DNA from: Methanobrevibacter sp. TMH8
Lineage (GTDB): Archaea > Methanobacteriota > Methanobacteria > Methanobacteriales > Methanobacteriaceae
Assembly (NCBI RefSeq): GCF_020148105.1
Contig: NZ_JAHLZE010000023.1
Span: 1-64,000 of the forward strand
Direction of reading: 5' to 3'
DNA length: 64,000 nt
Shown here: piece by piece, positions 29,797-39,192 of the stretch
How positions within the stretch are numbered: the first letter of the stretch is position 1
How the letters are laid out: every line of letters begins with the position of its first letter
Notes under the pieces: model-generated
Told to the model about the DNA's origin: nothing
The model's database searches: none
The model's input: only the letters and a program-made list of their open reading frames with translations
Translations under genes and position numbers: made by a program

Positions 29797-30594
29797 ATGG
29801 ATATTATTTCTGCAAGTATTTATATTATTTTATTTATTCTATTGATGGTATTTGTTTTTTCTATGGGGTTGTTAACTCCTATTATTGGAAAAAAAGATGT
29901 TATCTCTGTTTTAACTATTGGGTTTGTAGTTGGATTAGTTGGCGGTGCTTTTTTTGTAACTCCTGTTTATCAAGAATTACCTAATGTAGTTGAAGCAGTT
30001 TATGAAACATTTACTAATGATACTGCATCAATAAATATTGAAGTTTCACCATATGTAAATCTCAATGAACTTACTAAAAATTTAAATAAAACTGATGGAG
30101 TTATATCAATAGTTAATAAGGGGATTGTTGTAAAAACAGACTCTTTTTCTACGAGCCGTAAAAAAATTATTGAAGAAAAGATTCCAATAGTTGATGAAAA
30201 CTTTGAAAATTTTTCTGTAAATGAAAGTGGATTAATATCTATAAATTTTACAGAAAATTACAACCCAACTACTGCTCTAAAAACATTATCTGACTGGTTA
30301 ATGTATACTGGTGGGATTAATACTAGATATTCATTAGTTAATATTGAAATTACAGCCGAACCTTCAAAAGCAGATGATGTTGTTGAATATTTGCATTCTA
30401 ATGATATTGTTGTCAAATCAGTAAATGGTTCTGTTGAAGATGCAATAAATAATACAAAAAATTCTATGGTTGATAATAATATTGTTATATTACTATCTGG
30501 AGTTTTTGGAGTCATATTAGCTTTAATTAGTATATTTTTCGATAAAATTCGAGATGGAATTAAAAAATTTATTAAAAAAATTAAAGAAAGATAG
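29797..30594 (+). CDS. Membrane protein of unknown function, translationally linked to dph6
   Basis: 265 residues. Two N-terminal membrane segments (about 5-27 and 36-56) flank a short GLLTPIIGKKD loop. A large central part (60-230), probably outside the membrane, is rich in Asn and Thr with several N-x-S/T sites (for example NDTA, NKTD, NESG). A last hydrophobic segment (about 228-248) leads to a basic tail KKFIKKIKER. The stop is two bases from the dph6 ATG, so the pair is coupled. A conserved duplicated strand pattern (SINIEVSPYVN and LVNIEITAEPS) suggests two similar lobes. I do not recognise the family. Confidence 0.8.
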   Translation: MDIISASIYIILFILLMVFVFSMGLLTPIIGKKDVISVLTIGFVVGLVGGAFFVTPVYQELPNVVEAVYETFTNDTASINIEVSPYVNLNELTKNLNKTDGVISIVNKGIVVKTDSFSTSRKKIIEEKIPIVDENFENFSVNESGLISINFTENYNPTTALKTLSDWLMYTGGINTRYSLVNIEITAEPSKADDVVEYLHSNDIVVKSVNGSVEDAINNTKNSMVDNNIVILLSGVFGVILALISIFFDKIRDGIKKFIKKIKER

Positions 30595-30596
30595 AC

Positions 30597-31277
30597 ATGA
30601 AAGTAGCTGTTTTATTTTCCGGTGGAAAAGATAGTACAATGGCATGTTATGAAGCCATTAATAATGGAGATGAGATTGCATATTTATTATCAATAGAATC
30701 TAAAAATAAAGAGTCTTATATGTTCCATGTTCCTAATATACATCTTACAGAGTTAATTGCAGAAGCTATTGATATTCCTATTATTAAAGCTAAAACTCAT
30801 GGAATTAAAGAAAAAGAAGTGGATGACCTTAAATATAATTTATCAATTCTTAAAGATAAGGGTATTGAAGGTATTTATACTGGAGCACTTTATTCTGTTT
30901 ATCAAAAATCTAGAATAGACAAAATTTGTGAAGATTTAGGTCTTAAATCTATTTCTCCATTGTGGAATGTTAATGAAGAAGAATATATGAATAGAATTAT
31001 TGATTTAGGTTTTGAAATAATCATTTCAGGTGTTTTTGCTTATGGTTTAGATGAATCATGGCTTGGTAAAAAAATAGATAAAAATCTCATTGAGGATTTA
31101 AAAACAATTAAGGAAAAATATGGTATAAACATAGCTTTTGAAGGAGGAGAAGCTGAAACTTTAGCTATTAATGGACCTATTTTTAAGAAAAAAATAAAAA
31201 TTGATGAAGCTGAAATCATTTGGAATGTTGATAATGGGATATATAATATTAAAAAAGCTTCTTTAGTTGATAAATAG
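30597..31277 (+). CDS. dph6: Diphthine--ammonia ligase, Dph6 family
   Basis: 226 residues. N-type ATP-pyrophosphatase PP-loop FSGGKDST at about 7-14; later motifs GAL(Y)S, SPLWN and GEAETLA (in FEGGEAETLAIN) are those of the MJ0570/Dph6 family. Dph6 amidates diphthine on elongation factor 2 in the last step of diphthamide synthesis. It starts two bases after the membrane protein gene without its own strong ribosome-binding site, so it is likely translated by coupling. Confidence 0.9.
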   Translation: MKVAVLFSGGKDSTMACYEAINNGDEIAYLLSIESKNKESYMFHVPNIHLTELIAEAIDIPIIKAKTHGIKEKEVDDLKYNLSILKDKGIEGIYTGALYSVYQKSRIDKICEDLGLKSISPLWNVNEEEYMNRIIDLGFEIIISGVFAYGLDESWLGKKIDKNLIEDLKTIKEKYGINIAFEGGEAETLAINGPIFKKKIKIDEAEIIWNVDNGIYNIKKASLVDK

Positions 31278-31358
31278 ATTTAAAATTAATTTTAAATTTT
31301 CATTTTTAATCTTATTTTATATTTATATATTTTATATAATTAATTTAACTTATTTTAC

Positions 31359-31640
31359 TTATTTATCTGGTTTTTTTGGAAACCAACCTTTTTCTACTCT
31401 TTTTTCTTGTTCTATAATTTCATGGATACTCCATAAAAATGTAAAACCTAATACTCCAATTAATGCAGATAAAATTAAATTACCTACAAATAATGAGATT
31501 ACAATAGAGATTAGTCCTCCAATTAAAAATATTGGCCAAATCTTTTTACCAATATAATATTCTCCTTTAATAACTATTGGATGAAATATTCCTATTATTA
31601 AAAATGCCCCCATTCCTATTATTATTCCTTCAAAATACAT
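31359..31640 (-). CDS. DUF4491 family small membrane protein
   Basis: 93 residues. Starts MYFEGIIIGMGAFLIIGIFHPIVIKGEYYIGKKIWP, then two more hydrophobic stretches, and ends with the basic EQEKRVEKGWFPKKP tail; these are the hallmarks of DUF4491. Three membrane segments are likely. Function is unknown. I recall the family mainly from gut bacteria, so acquisition from a neighbour in the gut is possible. It sits in the 516-base space between the convergent dph6 and UPF0200 genes. Confidence 0.85.
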   Translation of the reverse strand: MYFEGIIIGMGAFLIIGIFHPIVIKGEYYIGKKIWPIFLIGGLISIVISLFVGNLILSALIGVLGFTFLWSIHEIIEQEKRVEKGWFPKKPDK

Positions 31641-31793
31641 AAATTATCAATCTTAGTGTTAATTATAAATATCATGTAAAATATTCAATAAAAATTATTA
31701 ATAATAAATTTCATGAAAAATATTTAATAAAAAATTCAAGTTTTTTAAATATAAAAATTATAGTTGATTGAATAAATTTTAATTAATAAAAGC

Positions 31794-32342
31794 TTAATTA
31801 ATTATATTATCAAAAAGATCTTCAATCTGATTTTTGTATTCATCAAGTCCATTTTCATTTATAATAATAAAATCAGAACTTGCAATAACATTTCCAATCC
31901 CAAAATTTAATTCTCTTTGATCTCTTTTAAGAAAATTTTCATATTCTTCTGAATCATCATCTCTTTTTCTATTTTTAAGTCTATCAAATCGTGTTGAAGG
32001 TGATGAAAATATTGAAATTAGAATAAAATCTTTAAAGTTTTCTTTAAACATTTTAACTTCAAACTGGCTTCTAATTCCTTCAATTAAAAATATTGAGTTT
32101 TTTGAATCCTTTAATTTTAAAGATTCATTTTTAATTTTTTCAATTGTTAGTTTAGCTAGTACATACTCCCCTTGTTCTTTTCTTAAATTAATAGCTGTTT
32201 CTCCAACATCAGTATTTCTCTTTTTTGCTTCTTTTCTAACTAAATCCCCCATGTTAATGACAATATTAGATCTTTTTTTAGCTATTTTTGAAACTAAGCT
32301 TTTCCCTGATCCTGGTAAACCAGAAATACCAACAACATTCAT
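31794..32342 (-). CDS. UPF0200 P-loop nucleotide kinase
   Basis: 182 residues from ATG 32342 (MNVVGISGLPGSGKS). An upstream ATG at 32357 adds five residues but lacks a ribosome-binding site. The Walker A GLPGSGKS and the lid-like RKRDDDSE with paired Arg (FDRLKNRKR) are those of adenylate-kinase or dephospho-CoA-kinase-like enzymes of family UPF0200, still uncharacterised. It is 180 bases from the 4-phosphopantoate--beta-alanine ligase gene on the same strand, so a CoA-related kinase role is a possible inference, not shown by sequence. Confidence 0.8.
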   Translation of the reverse strand: MNVVGISGLPGSGKSLVSKIAKKRSNIVINMGDLVRKEAKKRNTDVGETAINLRKEQGEYVLAKLTIEKIKNESLKLKDSKNSIFLIEGIRSQFEVKMFKENFKDFILISIFSSPSTRFDRLKNRKRDDDSEEYENFLKRDQRELNFGIGNVIASSDFIIINENGLDEYKNQIEDLFDNIIN

Positions 32343-32467
32343 ATAAGTCACAATCATTTTAATTTTTTAATTTTTATAATACTTTATAATTTTTATAGAT
32401 ACTTTAATATATTATTTATATTTATCAATTATTAAATTATATTAATTATTAAATTTGATTATTATTT

Positions 32468-32532
32468 AGATTAACTATTTAGATTAACTATTTAGATTAA
32501 CTATTTAGATTAACTATTTAGATTAATTATCA
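32468..32532. repeat. 13-bp tandem repeat, five copies, entering the stop of the PPS gene
   Basis: AGATTAACTATTT recurs at 32468, 32481, 32494 and 32507, with a variant copy starting at 32520 that overlaps the stop codon (32523-32525, minus strand). Confidence 0.92.
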
Positions 32533-33272
32533 GCTAATTTATGCAAATCAATATTATCAAATGATTTTTCAAGATTTTTTTCATTAGAAAAATTATTAAT
32601 GATATTTTTTAGATAGTTTTCATCTTTAGATTTTAGTTTTTTTGTAAATTCTATCATTAATGGGATAGCTCTTACAATATTATCAATGATACTAATATTA
32701 GCAATTTTAGCGGTTCTTGATAATGGATTTAAATCGATAGCTATTATTTTTTTATCACTATTAACCAAAACTTCAGCTCTATCTCCATCTTCTAATGAAA
32801 CCAATATAACATCTCCAGAATAAATTCCTTCTTCACTAGCTGTAGCTCTTGGAGAATCAATATTATCAATATATTTCAATTTTTCATCATCAGTACCTAA
32901 AATTCCATCATATCCATTTTTTTTATATAATTCAGCTATTATCTTAACTCTTTCCTTAGTCCTATAAAACAAATTAATTTCAATTTTTGAGTTAGTAACA
33001 TTAGCTAATTCAATAATTTCTTTTATAGCTAAAGCAGTACTATTTCCATTAACTGATATAACCGGATTTTTAGCTAAAAGTAAAGTAGCAACACTTGCTT
33101 TAATTGCTTCAATAGAATTTTCATTGGTTTTTTCTCCTATTAAATAATCAAATGTTTCTCCTCTTCCATGTGCAATCATTCCAGAATCAGCTAAATATCC
33201 TTCTTTATATGCATTTTTTATTTTTTCTCTAAGAACTAGTGATTCATATCTAGGATGATTTTTAGGTATCAT
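32523..33272 (-). CDS. 4-phosphopantoate--beta-alanine ligase (archaeal phosphopantothenate synthetase)
   Basis: 249 residues. The start MIPKNHPRYESLVLREK and the segments GMIAHGRGETFDYL, SVNGNSTAL, SPRATASEEGIYSGDVILVSLEDGDRAE and DLNPLSRTA are characteristic of the archaeal enzyme (PPS), which joins 4-phosphopantoate with beta-alanine using ATP and, with pantoate kinase, replaces bacterial PanC/PanK. Its promoter is probably the TATA-like palindrome at 33295-33308. Length is slightly below the usual 255-260 because of a short C-terminus. Confidence 0.92.
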   Translation of the reverse strand: MIPKNHPRYESLVLREKIKNAYKEGYLADSGMIAHGRGETFDYLIGEKTNENSIEAIKASVATLLLAKNPVISVNGNSTALAIKEIIELANVTNSKIEINLFYRTKERVKIIAELYKKNGYDGILGTDDEKLKYIDNIDSPRATASEEGIYSGDVILVSLEDGDRAEVLVNSDKKIIAIDLNPLSRTAKIANISIIDNIVRAIPLMIEFTKKLKSKDENYLKNIINNFSNEKNLEKSFDNIDLHKLADN

Positions 33273-33294
33273 ATATAATTTAAATAAGTATACA

Positions 33295-33308
33295 AAGTTT
33301 ATAAACTT
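33295..33308 (-). promoter_or_regulatory. Palindromic TATA-box region of the PPS gene
   Basis: AAGTTTATAAACTT is a perfect 14-bp palindrome containing TTTATAAA, about 23-36 bases before the ATG at 33272, the expected place for a short-leader archaeal promoter. Confidence 0.5.
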
Positions 33309-33542
33309 ATTGATGAAAATGTATCATATTGGGTTCATTAATAAACTTATTTTATTAAATAGTTAATTATTATATTGAAATTTTCTTTATTAACATTAAA
33401 TCTAATTTAATAATTTATTAATTTAATAATAAGTTAAATTTAATGATAAAAATAATATAATTATTTATATTATAATTTATAAATTAATAGATGATTAAAT
33501 ACTTATTATAATTTAATTATTTATTTTTATTTTGGTGAAATT

Positions 33543-34568
33543 ATGAAACTAATGGAAAAATTATCAGTAACTCCAGGAATATCTGGTTTTGAAGGAAAAA
33601 TTGTTGATATCATTAAAGAAGAGTTAGAACCTCATGTTGACGAGATCCAAGATGATTTAATGGGGAATGTGATAGCTATTAAAAAAGGTGAGAAAAAAGG
33701 TTCTACTGTTATGTTAGCTTCACATATGGATGAAATTGGGTTAATGGTTCGTTATATTGATAAAAAAGGTTTTATTCGCTTTTCAAAAATTGGTGGAATT
33801 AATGACCAGATGTTATTAAACCAAACTGTCACAATACATGGAAAAAATGGTGATATTACTGGTGTAATTGGATCAAAACCTCCTCATGTCATGAAAGCAT
33901 CTGAAAGAAAAAAAATAATTGAATATGAAAGTATGTTCATTGATATTGGAGTCTTTTCTAAAGAAGAAGCAGAAGAACTTGTTAGTATTGGGGATCCAAT
34001 AAGTTTCAAATGTTTTTATGAAGAATTTCCTAATGATTTAATTATGGGAAAAGCTCTTGACAATCGTATTGGTTGTTATGTTATGATTGAAACTTTAAAA
34101 AGAGTTAATTCAAAAGCGACTGTTTTTGGTGTTGGAACTGTTCAAGAAGAAGTAGGTTTAAAAGGAGCTAAAACATCTTCATTTAAAATAGATCCTGATA
34201 TGGCTTTTGCACTTGATGTTACTATTTCTGGAGACCATCCTGGAATCAAACCTGATGAAGCTCCTGTAGATATAGGAAAAGGACCAGCTATCGTATTGGC
34301 TGATGCAAGTGGAAGAGGAATATTAACTCCTGAAAAAGTGAAAAATATTTTAGTTTCTTCTTCTGAAGAAGGAGATATACCATACCAACTTGAAGTTAGT
34401 GAAGGTGGAACTACTGATGCAGCAGCTATCCATTTAACTAGGGAAGGTATTCCTACAGGTGTTCTATCTGTTCCAACTAGATATATACACACAACTGTAA
34501 GTGTAGCTAGTATGAAAGATATTGAAAATACTATCAATTTACTTGTAAAGGTTATAGATTCATTATAA
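33543..34568 (+). CDS. M42 family metallo-aminopeptidase (tetrahedral aminopeptidase type)
   Basis: 341 residues. Dinuclear metal ligands are visible: H in ASHMDEIG, D in [10 protein letters not shown] in [11 protein letters not shown] (base and ligand), D in [13 protein letters not shown] and H in RYIHTTVS. No signal peptide, so cytoplasmic. M42 enzymes form large dodecameric shells trimming short peptides; some were once annotated as endoglucanases. GGTGA lies five bases before the ATG. Single-gene transcription unit. Confidence 0.92.
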   Translation: MKLMEKLSVTPGISGFEGKIVDIIKEELEPHVDEIQDDLMGNVIAIKKGEKKGSTVMLASHMDEIGLMVRYIDKKGFIRFSKIGGINDQMLLNQTVTIHGKNGDITGVIGSKPPHVMKASERKKIIEYESMFIDIGVFSKEEAEELVSIGDPISFKCFYEEFPNDLIMGKALDNRIGCYVMIETLKRVNSKATVFGVGTVQEEVGLKGAKTSSFKIDPDMAFALDVTISGDHPGIKPDEAPVDIGKGPAIVLADASGRGILTPEKVKNILVSSSEEGDIPYQLEVSEGGTTDAAAIHLTREGIPTGVLSVPTRYIHTTVSVASMKDIENTINLLVKVIDSL

Positions 34569-35189
34569 TAGATAATTTTTATAGATTTATTTTCTTTACT
34601 TATTTTCTTTATTTATTTTCTTTATTAATATGTTAATATTATTTCTTTTATTTATTTTTTCACTTGTCTTTTTTTATTTGTTTTTTATTAATTTCTAATA
34701 AATTATATTTTTTATTTATTTTTATTATTAATTCTTTGTTTATTTTTTAATTTTTATAATAATTATCTACATTTTTTACATTTATTATTAGGTTTATAAA
34801 ACTTATAAGAAGTTTTATATATTATAATATAAGATATATAATAGGAATAAGGTTACCTATTTCCTATATAAAGTATTATATGAAATTTTTTATATTATTC
34901 TAACAATTTTTTAAAGAAAAATATGAACAAATATAATATATTTTTATCTATTATACATTTTTTATGTATGAATTAAATGAAATTATAAATATAAATTAAA
35001 AATGAATCTAAAATATAATCTAATTTTAAATATTTAGATAATATATTGAAAATTTTAACTTAATATTATAATTTATATATTTAAAAATTATTTAGAAATT
35101 ATATAAAAATAATTTTTAAACAAGACACTTTAATTTAAATTTTTTAAATTAATATTAAAAACTTAATATAATTTAAGGGTGATTTTTTT
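34569..35189. other. Intergenic region upstream of amt with two dyads
   Basis: 621 bases without a gene. The middle (34796-34867) has two inverted repeats described in the next entry, with TATA-like sequence between them. The rest is A+T-rich. AAGGGTGAT at 35174-35182 is the amt ribosome-binding site. Confidence 0.6.
34796..34867. promoter_or_regulatory. Two dyad elements, candidate regulatory site or small RNA promoter
   Basis: First dyad: ATAAAACTT at 34796-34804 and AAGTTTTAT at 34810-34818, perfect 9-bp arms. Second dyad: 34841-34867, ATAGGAA...GGT T ACC...TTCCTAT, 11 of 13 positions paired. The second contains GGAA and TTCC half-sites but 13 bases apart, not the six typical of NrpR operators. 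Confidence 0.45.
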
Positions 35190-36401
35190 ATGGAAGGTAT
35201 ATTGAATTCTGGAGATACTGCTTGGGTGCTTATTTCGACAATTTTAGTATTATTAATGAGTATTCCAGGAATTGCATTTTTTTATGGTGGCTTAGCTAAA
35301 AAGAAAAATGTTTTAAATACAATGTTTTTAACATTAATATCTTTTTCAATAGTAACTGTGATTTGGATAGCTTTTGGATATGAACTTGCTTTTGGACAAT
35401 CAATTTCTGGATTTATAGGTCTTCCAACAAGTTTTATGATGGAAAATATAGGTATTAATTCAATTACTGGTACAATACCTACTTATGTCTATGTAGCATT
35501 TCAGCTAACATTTGCAGGTTTAACAGCTGCACTTATTTCTGGAGCTATTGTTGGAAGAATGAAGTTTTCTGCATGGATAGTTTTTGTAATTTTTTGGACA
35601 ATAGGCGTTTATATCCCTATAACTCATTGGGTTTGGGGTGGCGGATGGTTAATGGATATGGGTGTAATTGATTTCGCTGGAGGAACTGTGGTAGAAATAT
35701 GTTCTGGTTTGTCTGCTCTAGCATTAGCATTAATCATTGGAAAACGAAAAGATAGGAGTCTATTGCCTCATAACTTAGGTTACACAATTTTAGGTGCAGG
35801 ATTCTTATGGTTTGGATGGTTAGGATTTAATGGAGGATCAGCTCTTACAGCAGGAGGATTAGCTGCTTCTGCACTTTTAGTAAGTAATCTTGCAGCTGCA
35901 ATAGGTCTTATAACTTGGGTTTGTTTAGATATTTGGAAAGAAGGAAAACCTACAGTTCTTGGAGCTATTTCTGGTGCTATTTCTGCATTAGTTGCCATGA
36001 CTCCTGCTGCTGGATTTGTAAATCCAACTGGTGCTGTAGTTATTGGTATTCTTGCTGCTGTATTTTCATATATAGCTATTAGTTATATTAAACCTCTTTT
36101 TGATTTTGATGATGCATTGGATGTTTTTGGAATGCACGGTGTCTCTGGAATATGGGGTACTATAGCTACAGGAATTTTTGCAGTTGCAGCTATTGGTGGT
36201 GTTTCAGGATTAATTGAAGGTAATGTTAATCAACTTATGATTCAGATAATAGCTACTATTGTTACTATGGTTTATGCATTCATAATGACATTGATTATAG
36301 GAAAAATAATTGATTGGGGAATTGGTTTAAGAGTTTCAGATAAAGAGGAAGTCGAAGGTTTAGATACACATATTCATGAAGAATCTGGGTATAGATTATA
36401 A
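35190..36401 (+). CDS. amt: Ammonium transporter Amt with Glu at the first twin-histidine site
   Basis: 403 residues with 11 expected membrane segments. Family signatures are [38 protein letters not shown], and [17 protein letters not shown]. In bacterial AmtB two histidines line the pore (H168, H318). Here the second is kept (H316) but the first is E169 (GTVVEICSG). The same substitution occurs in some fungal Mep proteins. It takes up ammonium across the cytoplasmic membrane and is blocked by GlnK, whose gene follows. Confidence 0.95.
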   Translation: MEGILNSGDTAWVLISTILVLLMSIPGIAFFYGGLAKKKNVLNTMFLTLISFSIVTVIWIAFGYELAFGQSISGFIGLPTSFMMENIGINSITGTIPTYVYVAFQLTFAGLTAALISGAIVGRMKFSAWIVFVIFWTIGVYIPITHWVWGGGWLMDMGVIDFAGGTVVEICSGLSALALALIIGKRKDRSLLPHNLGYTILGAGFLWFGWLGFNGGSALTAGGLAASALLVSNLAAAIGLITWVCLDIWKEGKPTVLGAISGAISALVAMTPAAGFVNPTGAVVIGILAAVFSYIAISYIKPLFDFDDALDVFGMHGVSGIWGTIATGIFAVAAIGGVSGLIEGNVNQLMIQIIATIVTMVYAFIMTLIIGKIIDWGIGLRVSDKEEVEGLDTHIHEESGYRL

Positions 36402-36450
36402 CCAATAAATCTTTATATTTAAATTATTAAAAAGTAATATTATAATAATC

Positions 36451-36567
36451 TAGAATAATAATTTAGAATAGCAATCTAGAATATTAATTTAGAATAATAA
36501 TTTAGAATAGCAATCTAGAATATTAATTTAGAATATTAATTTAGAATAATAATTTAGAATAGTAATT
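36451..36567. repeat. 13-bp minisatellite between amt and glnK, nine units
   Basis: Units of type TAGAATANYAATY follow without gaps (TAGAATAATAATT, TAGAATAGCAATC, TAGAATATTAATT and repeats). A higher-order period of 39 is seen at 36451 and 36490. A tenth, degraded unit follows at 36568. Confidence 0.92.
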
Positions 36568-36661
36568 TAGAAAAATTATTTATAAAAATATGAAAACTTT
36601 AAATCATTAAAAAAGAAATATACAATAAAAATAAAATAATAAACAATGATAATTTATATAA

Positions 36662-37021
<360 letters not shown>

Positions 37022-37356
37022 CTTTAAATTTATACTATAAACATTTGAATTTTTAATAATATTATCTTAATTATATTTTAAATATTCAAAAATTTATATA
37101 AAAAAGATATTTAATTAAATATCTTTTTAAATTTATTTTAAAACATTTTCAAATTTTTTCAAATTTTTAAATTTTTTTATTTATTTAATATATTCAAATT
37201 TATTTTAACTTATTTTAACTTATTTTAAACTATTTTCACCTATTTTAACATAATTTATCTATTTTTAGTTATCTAGTTTGTTCTAAGTTATTTTAAGATC
37301 ATATATTATTTTAGTATTATATATTATTTAAAAAATATTTATTATTTAAAAAAATA
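37022..37356. other. Intergenic region between convergent genes
   Basis: 335 bases with the palindromic terminator at 37101-37128 and a run of TATTTTAACTTATTTTAAC-like repeats around 37200-37290. No gene. Confidence 0.6.
37101..37128. terminator. 28-bp perfect palindrome, bidirectional terminator
   Basis: The halves AAAAAGATATTTAA and TTAAATATCTTTTT are exact reverse complements. It lies between convergent glnK and the FrhB-like gene and ends in T runs on both strands. Confidence 0.7.
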
Positions 37357-38430
37357 TTAGTTTTTTAAAGCCTTAAACCCAATTGGAGCAGTACTATATT
37401 TTGTTCCAGCTGCATCAATAACTTCTTGAACATCACTTGTAAGTTTAGATATAGGTTTCCATGGAATTTCTTCATCTTCACCTACAATGAATACATCATC
37501 AACTAATTTTTTATTAAGCAGATACATTAGAATTGAGGTAACAGCCCCACCATCTTGTCCTTCTATTTTATTAGATTTTACAGAGATAATATCTAAATAA
37601 TCACCTAATGGTTTATTTTCTAAATCATCACTCATTATGTTTTTACTAAGATATGTTCTAGGACATGCAAAATAACATGCATGACAATCCTCTTCACAAT
37701 TTCCATATTTTTGAGGTTTTCTATCATCAATTTGAATTATATTAGTTGGACAGACATATTCACAAGCTCCACATAATACACAAGCTCCTTCAGAAATAAC
37801 ATCACTTTCTAGATTTTCAAATTGACATTGATAAGATATTTTCTCAATTTCATCATCAGCTATTCTTCTTTTGTATAATACTGGTCTTGATACTACTTCT
37901 CGTTCCATAATATTGTTGAGATTATCTTTCTTCTTTTTAGAAGCTATTTTTTCAAGAAGACCTTTTCCTCCATCTGTTAAATGTTTAGTTTCGAAATATC
38001 CTTCTTTCTCAGCATCTTCTAAAATTTCTTTCCCTTTTTCAGTTCTTATTATAACAGTGGACCAACCTTTTGGAGATCCAAGTGAACCAACAGATATATC
38101 AGAAATATCTGATGTGTAATCAGTACAAATATCACAATTTTTCCTTTTAAATGATTCAGTAGCACTTAATGGAACTATGAAAGGATTATCATTTTTTAAG
38201 AAAACTTTAAATTTGTTTTCTTCAATCTTAAATCCTTCAACATCTTTTAAGTTAATATTATTATCTTCTAAAAATTTTTTTAAGTAAGTATATGAAAAGT
38301 TTTCCATACAAAATAAGCCTATTTTTAAATCTATAGGTGATCCACCAGTTTGTTCATCATATTCATTAATCTTAGTAGCAGCTAAAATTTGACAAGGAGT
38401 TCCAACAATAGCAGTTTTTTTGTCATTCAT
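37357..38430 (-). CDS. FrhB-like F420/flavin iron-sulfur oxidoreductase with circularly permuted domains
   Basis: 357 residues from ATG 38430, preceded by GAGGTGAAATA; the longer frame upstream is hydrophobic and lacks support. Order seen: residues 1-205 match the C-terminal part of FrhB (IVGTPCQ, GLFCMENFSYTYL, CDICTDYTSDISDISVGSLGSPKGW, GLLEKIASKKK). Residues 225-280 carry two 4Fe-4S motifs (CVLCGACEYVCP and CEEDCHACYFACP). Residues 290-357 match the N-terminal part of FrhB (GGAVTSILMYLL, PWKPISKL, AAGTKYSTAP). Usual order is ferredoxin, FrhB_N, FrhB_C. An F420-dependent reductase role is likely; the partner is unknown. It is transcribed alone. Confidence 0.82.
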   Translation of the reverse strand: MNDKKTAIVGTPCQILAATKINEYDEQTGGSPIDLKIGLFCMENFSYTYLKKFLEDNNINLKDVEGFKIEENKFKVFLKNDNPFIVPLSATESFKRKNCDICTDYTSDISDISVGSLGSPKGWSTVIIRTEKGKEILEDAEKEGYFETKHLTDGGKGLLEKIASKKKKDNLNNIMEREVVSRPVLYKRRIADDEIEKISYQCQFENLESDVISEGACVLCGACEYVCPTNIIQIDDRKPQKYGNCEEDCHACYFACPRTYLSKNIMSDDLENKPLGDYLDIISVKSNKIEGQDGGAVTSILMYLLNKKLVDDVFIVGEDEEIPWKPISKLTSDVQEVIDAAGTKYSTAPIGFKALKN

Positions 38431-39192
38431 TATTTCACCTCTATCCCATATAATACTTAAAACCCTAATAACCAATATAATAATCAATAATTGAATATAT
38501 TCATAAATTAATATAATCAATAAATAATATAAACAAAATTATATCTTATATATCAATCAGTAACTAAATAATTAAATGTAAATATAATATCTATTATAAA
38601 GAATATAAATTAATATGATTTTTATATTTAATTTTTGATATTTTTATAAATTTTTTATAATTTAATAATGAGAATATTTTTATATTTTATTTTTTCATGA
38701 ATAATAAATTAATTAATAGAATTTATTAATAAAATTGGTTAATAAATTATTAAATTAAATACTCAAATTAATTACTCAAATAAAGTAATTACTCAAATTG
38801 AAAAATGAACAATTTCAAGCAATAATTAATATCTCTTTTATATAATTTAAATTTTTCTATTTATAAGTTATTTTAATGAATAATTTTCAAAAACTTAAAA
38901 AATTGATATTAATCATCAGAGGAATAAATATGATGATATAATATGTATATTTAATAAGAAATATGGAATTAAAATTAAAAATATATTAAATGTAAATCAA
39001 ATATTTATTAATTATACATATAATGGTATTAATGTTTAAAATTATAATAGAATTGAACTAATAATATTTATCTAGCTTAAATAAAGCTGAAATGAATATT
39101 ATCAGAAAAGTTTATTAATAATAGAGAAAATAAATAAATAATGTATTTATAATTAACTAAATTTAATTTAATTCTTAATATTTGTGATATAA
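38431..39192. other. Intergenic region upstream of the large helicase
   Basis: 762 bases between divergent genes. ATTACTCAAATT-type words recur at 38757-38800. AGAGGA at 38919-38924 precedes a three-codon frame (ATG ATG ATA stop). No gene is visible. GTGATAT lies just before the helicase ATG. Confidence 0.55.

Noticed and set aside
34841-34867. NrpR operator (GGAA-N6-TTCC) upstream of amt
   Set aside because: The half-sites are 13 bases apart instead of six, and the site is over 320 bases from the start codon.
36451-36567. CRISPR-like array between amt and glnK
   Set aside because: Units are contiguous 13-mers with no spacers, so it is a minisatellite.
38919-38942. Small gene after AGAGGA upstream of the helicase
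   Set aside because: The frame stops after three codons, and the alternatives are no longer.
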